From the NCBI RefSeq assembly GCF_013300825.1, contig NZ_JAAIMY010000014.1, positions 25,230 through 89,229 of the forward strand: a stretch of 64,000 nucleotides of DNA, in the 5' to 3' direction. Positions 57,089-64,000 of the stretch are shown in pieces. The stretch comes from Blautia wexlerae (lineage in GTDB: Bacteria > Bacillota > Clostridia > Lachnospirales > Lachnospiraceae). The stretch's first letter is position 1; every line of letters begins with the position of its first letter. The notes under the pieces were generated by a model, which saw only the letters and a list, made by a program, of their open reading frames with translations, searched no databases and was not told the origin of the DNA. A program made the translations under genes and the position numbers.

Positions 57089-57577
57089 TTATCTGGCAGA
57101 AGCTGCTGCCTTTTCTTTCTCCGGAAAAAGCTTTCCGAAAATAAATCTCACAAATGGTCCGGCATAAAAAATCTGCCAGAAGAATGCCATCGGGAAGTTC
57201 ATTGCTGTTGTCTGAAGCCATGTGGGAATGATCTGACTTACTGATGCATGTTTGATCAGCACAGTTGCTGCAAAGCTCATGCACGGACACATAAATGCCA
57301 CAGATACTGCTGAGATTGCAAGTACAAGGTGGAACGGATTATCTCTTCTCATATCCACAATACCAAATGCAATCTTCTTTGCAAGACCACCGATGATAAA
57401 GAAATCAAGAATAACTGCAATCGGTCCCATAAATGTCAGTTCATGAAAAGCTAACAGAAATGTCTCATTTGTCATTGTCCCTGTATTCAATACAATGTTG
57501 TAGCAGATCATGGCATAAACCATTACAAATACCATGATGATCGTAAAAATTACTTCCTGAAACTTGTTTTTTGGCAT
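57089..57577 (-). CDS. DUF2798-like membrane protein
   Basis: 162 residues, four membrane spans forming two DUF2798-type repeats (VFVMVYAMICYNIVLN and AISAVSVAFMCPCMSFAATVL). Function unknown; the family is sometimes near efflux genes. AAGGAGG precedes the ATG. Single-gene unit with its own promoter and terminator. Confidence 0.75.
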   Translation of the reverse strand: MPKNKFQEVIFTIIMVFVMVYAMICYNIVLNTGTMTNETFLLAFHELTFMGPIAVILDFFIIGGLAKKIAFGIVDMRRDNPFHLVLAISAVSVAFMCPCMSFAATVLIKHASVSQIIPTWLQTTAMNFPMAFFWQIFYAGPFVRFIFGKLFPEKEKAAASAR

Positions 57578-57704
57578 AAAAAATCCTCCTTAGATAGTGT
57601 GTGAATAACATAAACAGAAATTTGTGTTGTTCATAACCATCCAGGAGGATGTACCGTTTCCAATATAAAACCAAATATCTTTTTTCTTAAATTTACCGTT
57701 GATT

Positions 57705-57733
57705 ATTATATGGATTCCGGATACAAAAGTCAA
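57705..57733 (-). promoter_or_regulatory. Promoter of the DUF2798 gene
   Basis: Minus strand TTGACT (57728-57733), 17 bases, TATAAT (57705-57710). The transcript has a leader of about 120 bases. Confidence 0.75.
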
Positions 57734-57740
57734 GATTTTT

Positions 57741-58457
57741 TTATAAATAGGGTGTCCCGGGGATCTCCGGATAGCTGCCCATTGCGATCAGAAGCTCCAG
57801 ACCAATCTGTCTGGCATTCAGTACTGCTGTTTTTGCAGCGCTGGCATCTCCGGAAACAGCCAGTATCACCTCATTGGAATGACTGGTTCCTCTGTCAGGT
57901 GTCATATATCTTGCAATAGAAAGGGACGCCGACTTCATCGCAGTATCTGCCATTACCAGCCCGATTGCAGCCGGAGAACCAGCCATAAAACCAAAGGCTT
58001 CTCCCATAGGTACTCCGAAAGCCTTATTCAGAGCCTGTCCTGCACTGGCGGAATAAGCAAACTCCAGATGACCGCTCTCACTGATATAGACCTCTCCTGC
58101 ATATTTATTAGTAAGCTCCAGCGCCATAGATATAGCATGACGCACATCGGAAACATCAGAACCTCCAAGAACAATATAGTTACCATGGCCGCCCCAGCCC
58201 TTTGTATCCCTTGGTAATTCTATGGAAAGAACCTCCGTGTTGGTTGCTTTTACCGCATCATCTATAGCAGTCAGCTGCCCTGCTGCCCCTGTACGGGAAC
58301 TGAACAATCCCAGGCAATGATACTTCGTTCCTACATTCATCTCTTTAAGCAAAGTATCATCAATTCCGGAGATCACCAGTCCGATGGTATCCAGAACTGC
58401 TGTGCCTACAAATTCACTGCGCGTACAATGTGTACTGATCTCATGTACATCTATCAT
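57741..58457 (-). CDS. pduB: PduB-type bacterial microcompartment shell protein (orphan)
   Basis: 238 residues, tandem BMC domains of the PduB/EutL class: FVGTAVLDTIGLVI, TNTEVLSIELPRDTKGWGGHGN, GHLEFAYSASAGQALNKAFG and VMADTAMKSASLSIARYM. Such proteins form trimers with a gated pore in the facets of microcompartments. No other shell or enzyme gene is in the window, so it stands alone here. GAGAGGT precedes the ATG. Confidence 0.88.
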   Translation of the reverse strand: MIDVHEISTHCTRSEFVGTAVLDTIGLVISGIDDTLLKEMNVGTKYHCLGLFSSRTGAAGQLTAIDDAVKATNTEVLSIELPRDTKGWGGHGNYIVLGGSDVSDVRHAISMALELTNKYAGEVYISESGHLEFAYSASAGQALNKAFGVPMGEAFGFMAGSPAAIGLVMADTAMKSASLSIARYMTPDRGTSHSNEVILAVSGDASAAKTAVLNARQIGLELLIAMGSYPEIPGTPYL

Positions 58458-58565
58458 ATAAAATTACCTCTCTGACTATCATATTTTCCAGATAATAAAA
58501 GCCTTTTTCATTTATATTTAGCTTACCATGTTCACATCTGATGTGCAATGAATTTTCTTAGCAGA

Positions 58566-59804
58566 TTATTTTGCAATATGCACTGCACCAACTGCGCGGA
58601 TATTCATCGGATATACATTTTCTTTTCCGGCAAATTCAGAAATATAGGAAACATAGTTCTCTGTTTCTTCTTCCGGCACTACGCACATGATAACACCGGC
58701 AAATCCGCCTCCATGGATACGGCAGATACCTTTGCCCAGTTTCTCAAGGAAGAGATCTGTAAGAGCAAGCGCAACAGAAATCTTCTGCTCTGTATATGCT
58801 TTGATCGGATAGCAGTTCTGAAGTAATTCCCAGGAAGATTTTCCTGATTCACTGAGGAGCTTCAGTACAGTCGCACCATCTTTCTCTTCAACTGCTTTTG
58901 CAGCTCTCTCTACACGTTCGTTCTCTTTGAAGAAATGAATCGCTCTTAAGATTGCTCTGTCATTATCGATCTTATCCATGTTTGCAAGCACTTTCTCAAG
59001 AGTTGTCTCACAGAGAAGCTCTGCTCCTGCTGCCTTGGCTGCTTCTTTCATTTCCATAGGGATCTCAGAGTATTCTTCACTTAAATCAGCATGACCTTTT
59101 CCTGTATTAACGATTACAAGATGATGATCATAATCATGGAAAGAGAAGTTTACTTTCTCATATTTAGGATTCTCTCTGTCTGAGAAGTCCAGAAGGATCG
59201 GACCGCCAACTGCACATGCAAGCTGATCCATTAATCCGGAAGCCTTCAGCCAGTAAACATTCTCAGCATACTGTCCTGCTTTTGCATAGTTGATGTATGT
59301 CATTGCACCATCATTAAAGAAATAATTGATGATGGAACATACCAGCATTTCGAAAGATGCAGAAGAGCTTACACCTGCTGCGCGGATTACATTTGTGGTC
59401 ACATACGCATCAAAACCAGCTACTTTAAAACCGAATTTCTGAATAGCTTCCACCATACCTGCTACCAGAGATACAGTTCCCTGAGCCTTCGGTACGCTGG
59501 CAAGATCATTGATGTCTACGACAACTTCCTTATCATATCCTTCACTTGTGATACGGATAACACTGCTGTTGTTCGGGTAAGCTGCACCGATGGTATCCAT
59601 GTCAATACTGCCTGCGATTACGCGACCGCCATTATGATCTGTATGGTTTCCGATGATCTCTGTTCTTCCCGGTGCTGTAAAAAATTCTGCTATATCATGA
59701 TGGTAAATTTCTGCGAAATGATCAGCTACAGCCTGAAAACGTGCTGCTGATTTCTCTGCTTCGCCGTAAATACGTGTCAATTCATTTTTATTTGGAATAT
59801 TCAT
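58566..59804 (-). CDS. galK: Galactokinase
   Basis: 412 residues from ATG 59804, with GGAGG upstream; the longer frame to 59876 lacks support. GHMP kinase family: sugar motif APGRTEIIGNHTDHNGG, the ATP loop AAGVSSSASFE, and C-terminal RIHGGGFAGVIMC. It phosphorylates galactose, the product of the GH42 enzyme nearby. No galT or galE here. Confidence 0.95.
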   Translation of the reverse strand: MNIPNKNELTRIYGEAEKSAARFQAVADHFAEIYHHDIAEFFTAPGRTEIIGNHTDHNGGRVIAGSIDMDTIGAAYPNNSSVIRITSEGYDKEVVVDINDLASVPKAQGTVSLVAGMVEAIQKFGFKVAGFDAYVTTNVIRAAGVSSSASFEMLVCSIINYFFNDGAMTYINYAKAGQYAENVYWLKASGLMDQLACAVGGPILLDFSDRENPKYEKVNFSFHDYDHHLVIVNTGKGHADLSEEYSEIPMEMKEAAKAAGAELLCETTLEKVLANMDKIDNDRAILRAIHFFKENERVERAAKAVEEKDGATVLKLLSESGKSSWELLQNCYPIKAYTEQKISVALALTDLFLEKLGKGICRIHGGGFAGVIMCVVPEEETENYVSYISEFAGKENVYPMNIRAVGAVHIAK

Positions 59805-60207
59805 TGTAAAAATCCTCCGTTCATTTTTCCGGTCTGACCGCTGATACATAGTTTTATGAGTACTATGTACTGACAATTTTCACGGTTTACAGTGGCAGTG
59901 CAGGTGTGAAAACCAGCGGCAGACGGGAATATGTGTATGAAAGTTTGGGAGCAGCCTTATCAGCTACACTCTTGAATTAAAGTATACCCTGCTGTGTCAT
60001 AAAATTCCTTGATAATCTAAGGGGAAAATAGTAAAATCTTGCGTTTATATCTATATAAGTGTACAATATATTATATAAGTCATCAACAGCAATTTCGCAT
60101 AACGGTCTTTCTCTGATGCAGCGGGTTGTCTGCAATATTTTCCGGAATTGCTATAAGATAGGATAATTAAAAATCATCATATATTCTCAATGGAGGACGT
60201 ATATATA
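59805..60207. promoter_or_regulatory. Divergent galK / araC-type intergenic region
   Basis: Four hundred bases without a gene, AT-rich in the middle (TATATAAGTGTACAATATAT, about 60050-60069). GGAGG for galK is at the left end and GGAGG for the regulator at the right end. No promoter pair stood out clearly, and I saw no riboswitch. Confidence 0.4.
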
Positions 60208-61107
60208 ATGGCAGAGATCATAACCGACGGCTCACAGAAAGAACTGAAGAAACATGGCAGTGATGAATTTCCTTTGCTGGTAAGCTACGAGAAACTTTCC
60301 GGCTACAAATCCGGCTCCTTTCTCTGGCACTGGCATCCTGAGATAGAAATCACCCTTGTCCTGGATGGACAGATTCTCTATAAAGTAAACCAGTGTACCT
60401 ACCACATGAAAGCAGGAGATATCCTTCTGGGAAATGCCAATGTACTCCACGCAGGCTTCATGGAAGATATGAAAGACGGCAAATATGTCTCCATCACTTT
60501 TCTGCCAAAGATTATCTATGGTTCCTACGGAAGTATCCTGCGCAGGAAATATGTGGAGCCATTTTTACACAATTTCTCCCTTCCTGCAGTCTACATTGAC
60601 TATTCGCAGCCCTGGCATGAAATTTTTTCCGAATATGTGAGAGAAATCATAACTCTGTATGAAGAGAAAAAGGAATTTTATGAGCTGGATATCACCGGAA
60701 CTCTGCAAAAGCTGTGGCGCTGTATGCTGCAGAATCTTCCGGAGAACCTCCCCTATACGGAACACAGCAAACTGGAACGCAACCGTATGCGTGAGATCAT
60801 GGATTATCTGGAACACAATTACATGAATAAAATCCAGATGAAAGATATCGCAGAGGAAATCCACCTCTGCGAGAGCGAATGCAGCCGGTTATTCAAGAGA
60901 TACATGAACGTATCCCTGTTTACATTTCTGCAGGAATACCGGGTGGAACGGAGCCTTGAATTTCTCCTCAGCTCCGACGACAGCATCATGGAAGTCGCCC
61001 AGAAATCCGGCTTCACAGACTCCAACTATTATGCCAAGGTATTCTCCAGAGTGAAGGGCTGCAGCCCGCAGAAATACAGGAAGCAGAATATAAGGAAAGA
61101 TATGTGA
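60208..61107 (+). CDS. AraC-family transcriptional regulator
   Basis: 299 residues from ATG 60208, preceded by GGAGG (the ATG at 60190 overlaps that site). The N-terminal cupin (residues 30-120: WHWHPEIEITLVLDGQ, GDILLGNANVLH) binds a sugar. The C-terminal AraC domain has MKDIAEEIHLCESECSRLFK and VAQKSGFTDSNYYAKVFSRVKGCSPQKYR. Convergent with the GH42 gene, 9 bp apart, and likely its activator. Confidence 0.9.
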   Translation: MAEIITDGSQKELKKHGSDEFPLLVSYEKLSGYKSGSFLWHWHPEIEITLVLDGQILYKVNQCTYHMKAGDILLGNANVLHAGFMEDMKDGKYVSITFLPKIIYGSYGSILRRKYVEPFLHNFSLPAVYIDYSQPWHEIFSEYVREIITLYEEKKEFYELDITGTLQKLWRCMLQNLPENLPYTEHSKLERNRMREIMDYLEHNYMNKIQMKDIAEEIHLCESECSRLFKRYMNVSLFTFLQEYRVERSLEFLLSSDDSIMEVAQKSGFTDSNYYAKVFSRVKGCSPQKYRKQNIRKDM

Positions 61108-61116
61108 AGCTATACT

Positions 61117-63180
61117 TTATGCTTCTTCCACGATTTTCAAATTCCATGGCAGAACAGCAATGCTTTCTCCATCCTGCACAGATTCCTCTGAAAACAGTTC
61201 TGTTCCGTTTGCACCATGATATACAACATTCTGTTCTTCTGCAGAATAGTTCAGGATATATCTGACACATTTATCCAGATCATTGATTCCTTTTCTTACA
61301 ATTACCGGCCAGCTGTATTCCGGGATTTCAACTTCTGCGATGTTAAGTGCTTCTGCGAGCACTGCTTTTAAGGTGTTGTCATCTGTCATACATCCAATGT
61401 AAATGGCAGTTCCTTTTCCATAATGGTTCTTTGTGATTGCTGCGTATTCCTTCCAATTATAATGGTCATAGAATGCAAGTACTTCTGCTTCCTGAGGCAT
61501 TAATAACTCCATAAATACTTTGGCTGATGCTACAGATACATCTGCAGTTTCTTTTGTCACATTTTTTCCATCTATCTCAGATATACTGTTTTCTCCAATG
61601 ATACTTCCAGTCAGTCCAACGTTCTTCGGGAAAGTAAACTGCTGATAGCTGATACCGAAACAGTTACTCAGAATATGGGGCTGCATTTCATGGCTTACTT
61701 TAACATTCTCATTCGCAAATGCGGTCTTAAATGTTGCCACCAGTGTACCGCCATTTGCTGTGTACTGTTTCAGTTTTTCCAGCAGTTCATCCGGTGCAGC
61801 ATAGAGTGCCGGGACAAAGATCGCTTTATACTGATCCAGATTGTCTGATTCCGGCCATACAAAATCACACTCAATATTCATCTTAAACAGCGCATCATAA
61901 AGCCAGCGGACAACATCATTATATCCAATACCGTTATCTCCTGCTGCAGTTGCTTCGATTCCAAACCATTTAAGAGCTGTTAATGCTTCATTGCTTACAA
62001 GAATGGCAACATCGTTTTTCTTCTTCAGATTTACCAGATGGCTTCCAAGCCTGGAGAATTCGTTTCCGATGATGCAGGCTTCACGATATGGTGCATTCTC
62101 CTGCATGTCATGGCTGAGAAGTCCCTTCCAGTACGTCTCAAATGAATTATGGATAGAATGCCAGTGCCAGTACATCACACTGTTTGCACCGCTTGCCAGA
62201 TGACTGTATGCCTGAAGTCTGAGCTGTCCTTTATAAGGAGTCCATCCCGGATAACCCTGTGCTTCTGTTTCCAGAACAAGGTAGTTATCTCTCTTTAAAG
62301 AACGTGTCATATCACCGCCAAATGCAATCTCCGCCCCTGTCAGATCATCCTGTGTTGGATGATAAATATCTGTGCCTGCAATCGTCAGTGCCTTCGCTGC
62401 ATGATAATGGTTTACATCAGGCTGTACTCCATAGGAATATCCCCGCCATTCAAAGTCAAAATTATGAGTGATAAACTGATCTTCTCTGCGGTATTCATTT
62501 ACGATATCTGCCTGCCAGCTTAAGAATTCATCTACCAGTGTCCTCTGGAACTTCTCGAACTCTGCACCAAGGCTTCCATTAATAGTTCCTCTTACGTCCG
62601 GGAAATCCTCCCATGCATTGATACGGTTGCTCCAGTAATCCAGGCCAAATTCATGATTCATGGCATCCAGATCATTATTGAATTTCTTACGGAGATATTT
62701 CACAAATTTCTCCTGAACATTTTTACCTGCTGTTCCGTAATACTTAGTCTCATTATCTACCTGGAAACCAATGACACATTTTCTGTGTGCAGTGCATTCC
62801 ATTAATTTGCGGATCACACGCTCCGCATAGAAACGATAGACCGGATGAGTGATATCCATGATCTGACGGGCTCCGTAGATTCCTCTGCCCTTTACAGTTT
62901 CTGCCATAACATCCGGATGGGATTTCACCATCCATGTCGGGATCGCATACGTAGGAGTTCCGATGATCACATTGATCCCGGCTTCCTCCATTGCGTCCAT
63001 AACACGTTCCACATGTGAGAAATCAAAAACACCTTCCTGGGGTTCGCAGGTGCTCCATGTGGATTCTGCAATCCTTACTGTATTGATCCCTGCCTTTTTC
63101 ATCATTGCCACGTCCTGCTGCAGGCGGTCATATGGCATATATTCATCGTAATATGCTGCTCCGTAGAGAAGTTTCTTCAT
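61117..63180 (-). CDS. GH42 beta-galactosidase
   Basis: 687 residues. A TIM barrel with acid/base Glu in GFQVDNETKYYG and nucleophile Glu in LVLETEAQG, then a trimerisation domain (from about residue 400) and a C-terminal beta domain. No signal peptide, so it hydrolyses galactosides in the cytoplasm. The galactose goes to GalK. A pair of direct repeats lies upstream for AraC control. Confidence 0.93.
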   Translation of the reverse strand: MKKLLYGAAYYDEYMPYDRLQQDVAMMKKAGINTVRIAESTWSTCEPQEGVFDFSHVERVMDAMEEAGINVIIGTPTYAIPTWMVKSHPDVMAETVKGRGIYGARQIMDITHPVYRFYAERVIRKLMECTAHRKCVIGFQVDNETKYYGTAGKNVQEKFVKYLRKKFNNDLDAMNHEFGLDYWSNRINAWEDFPDVRGTINGSLGAEFEKFQRTLVDEFLSWQADIVNEYRREDQFITHNFDFEWRGYSYGVQPDVNHYHAAKALTIAGTDIYHPTQDDLTGAEIAFGGDMTRSLKRDNYLVLETEAQGYPGWTPYKGQLRLQAYSHLASGANSVMYWHWHSIHNSFETYWKGLLSHDMQENAPYREACIIGNEFSRLGSHLVNLKKKNDVAILVSNEALTALKWFGIEATAAGDNGIGYNDVVRWLYDALFKMNIECDFVWPESDNLDQYKAIFVPALYAAPDELLEKLKQYTANGGTLVATFKTAFANENVKVSHEMQPHILSNCFGISYQQFTFPKNVGLTGSIIGENSISEIDGKNVTKETADVSVASAKVFMELLMPQEAEVLAFYDHYNWKEYAAITKNHYGKGTAIYIGCMTDDNTLKAVLAEALNIAEVEIPEYSWPVIVRKGINDLDKCVRYILNYSAEEQNVVYHGANGTELFSEESVQDGESIAVLPWNLKIVEEA

Positions 63181-63261
63181 TAATAATATCCTCCTGACTG
63201 TAATGTTCCTTTTAATTGTTTTCTTATATTAACTGAAATCTGCAGGATATGATATCACATA

Positions 63262-63296
63262 TCTCGGGTAAATATTATTTCTCTCAGATAAATATT
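63262..63296 (-). promoter_or_regulatory. Candidate AraC-type operator upstream of GH42
   Basis: Direct repeats TCTCGGGTAAATATT (63262-63276) and TCTCAGATAAATATT (63282-63296), 13 of 15 identical and exactly 20 bp apart, that is two helical turns. They lie about 85 bp before the GH42 start, where activators of the AraC family bind. Confidence 0.55.
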
Positions 63297-63300
63297 ACTT

Positions 63301-63427
63301 ATTTGTTTTACATCCTTTCCACTCATGAATTACTCGGTAACTGAGTTACCAGAGCATCTGAATTAAGGCGGGATACCGCCTTTTTTCAGGGTGCATCCAT
63401 GGCACCACTACTGTTTGCTCTTTAGAG
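63301..63427 (-). ncRNA. Candidate IS605-type right end and omega-RNA 3' part
   Basis: Downstream of the TnpB stop, three short hairpins follow on the minus strand: GGTGC/GCACC (63390-63406), GGCGG-gata-CCGCC (63365-63382) and the subterminal palindrome GGTAACTGAGTTACC (63336-63350). TnpB omega-RNA guides overlap the tnpB 3' end and run to the transposon right end, whose hairpin TnpA recognises. The exact end is not certain. Confidence 0.45.
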
Positions 63428-64000
63428 CTATACAGCTACTTTTATTATTTCCGGTGTTTTCAGTTCGGTTACGGACAGTTCTTTTTTTACTCCTGATACG
63501 GAGTGATATTTTCTCAGGATATTATATGCGCCTACCGCATCTGCATTATAGACTCTGTTTCCATCCCTATATGATCCTCTCTCTTTCCGGTTGGACGGTT
63601 CCGCATATCTTTTCCCTACTTTCGGTGACAGAGGACTGCACTGGCTAGTATAACTTTCTTCCTGTTTTACAAAACGGATCCCATATCTTTTCAGCTTATA
63701 TTCCAGCATGATGTAGATCCTGTTATACGGCAGGCTGTGAAGCTTCTGGTTTGTCCTGTGTCCCAGGTCTTTTTCTCTCCGAATGTTCCGGATATCCCCT
63801 GTAACGACACAGGTGATCTCCTGTTCCCGGCAGTATTCTGCAAGATATCTTGTGATCTTGTGCAGATAGTCCGTTACTGAGTCTTGTTTTCTCTTATATA
63901 ACTTCCTGATATGTTTTGATGTGACCGGGTGCTTTACTCCCTTTCCGGACTGCTGTCCATACCAATGGGCCTGCACCCTTGCGATCTCTTTATGGAAATA
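63428..64000 (-). CDS. tnpB: IS200/IS605-family TnpB RNA-guided nuclease (C-terminal part, cut by the window edge)
   Basis: About 190 residues of the C-terminal half; the frame continues past 64000 (KEIARVQAHWYG). RuvC-like catalytic residues are seen: Asp in VVTGDIRNIRR, Glu in YIMLEYKLKRYG and Asp in YNADAVGAYNILRKY. The zinc-ribbon region, TSQCSPLSPKVGKRYAEP, has one Cys only, as in this Lachnospiraceae subgroup. In other systems TnpB cuts the empty donor site with an omega-RNA guide. No tnpA is in view. Confidence 0.85.
   Translation of the reverse strand, partial: YFHKEIARVQAHWYGQQSGKGVKHPVTSKHIRKLYKRKQDSVTDYLHKITRYLAEYCREQEITCVVTGDIRNIRREKDLGHRTNQKLHSLPYNRIYIMLEYKLKRYGIRFVKQEESYTSQCSPLSPKVGKRYAEPSNRKERGSYRDGNRVYNADAVGAYNILRKYHSVSGVKKELSVTELKTPEIIKVAV

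Overview
The window reads as chromosome of a gut-type Firmicute of the family Lachnospiraceae, probably Blautia or a close relative. The basis is low-GC Firmicutes-style genes with strong AGGAGG ribosome sites, an L10-leader rplJL unit, long acidic tails on RpoB and RpoC, a monomeric [FeFe] hydrogenase, GH42 and GH32 sugar genes, and TnpV/MobV mobile elements. The genus is inferred from overall character, not from a search.

Positions 1-4870 hold decayed mobile DNA: a TnpV gene, the tail of a replication-type ATPase joined head-on to an unrelated gene tail, a small convergent toxin/antisense-RNA module, a membrane-anchored XRE regulator, four small membrane proteins, and a second, broken tnpV. 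Positions 5027-15171 are a nearly intact integrative mobilizable element, inserted by a tyrosine recombinase into the 3' end of tuf (EF-Tu). A copy of the tuf tail and its terminator lies at the far end (4871-5026). The element carries int-xis with a divergent repressor and palindromic operators, a RepA-like ATPase, a MobV relaxase with a possible oriT, TnpV, a second toxin/antisense module, and a compact cargo. The cargo is an attenuator leader, a Cys-rich KTR protein and a radical-SAM RlmN/Cfr-type 23S rRNA methyltransferase. Its ends cut through a regulator gene and the tail of tnpV.

Positions 15118-20036 are the str operon (rpsL, rpsG, fusA, tuf, all on the minus strand). Next come a cell-wall amidase, a beta-lactamase-fold protein, and a collapsed fructan/sucrose locus: a GH32 enzyme kept between a LacI pseudogene and an ABC permease fragment. 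Then follow a kinase/phosphatase/unknown-protein trio, rpoB-rpoC, rplJ-rplL with the L10 leader, upp, ApbE, the hydrogenase and an SGNH hydrolase. Two long near-perfect hairpins (20187-20400 and 38983-39192) share a core motif and look like members of an undescribed intergenic element family.

Positions 45167-56728 are one long minus-strand sulfur operon: a siroheme sulfite reductase, TusA-like protein, thioredoxin, ThiS-like carrier ending GGGR, ThiF/MoeB-like activating enzyme, JAMM protease, sulfate ABC transporter, AprAB-type APS reductase and CysDN. Together they would take sulfate to sulfide and load sulfur on a carrier protein as a thiocarboxylate. CysN carries a C-terminal domain that looks like an APS kinase without its P-loop.

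The right end holds a DUF2798 membrane protein, an orphan PduB-type microcompartment shell protein, galactokinase, an AraC regulator convergent with a GH42 beta-galactosidase, and a TnpB nuclease gene cut by the window edge. I saw no rRNA, tRNA or CRISPR array.
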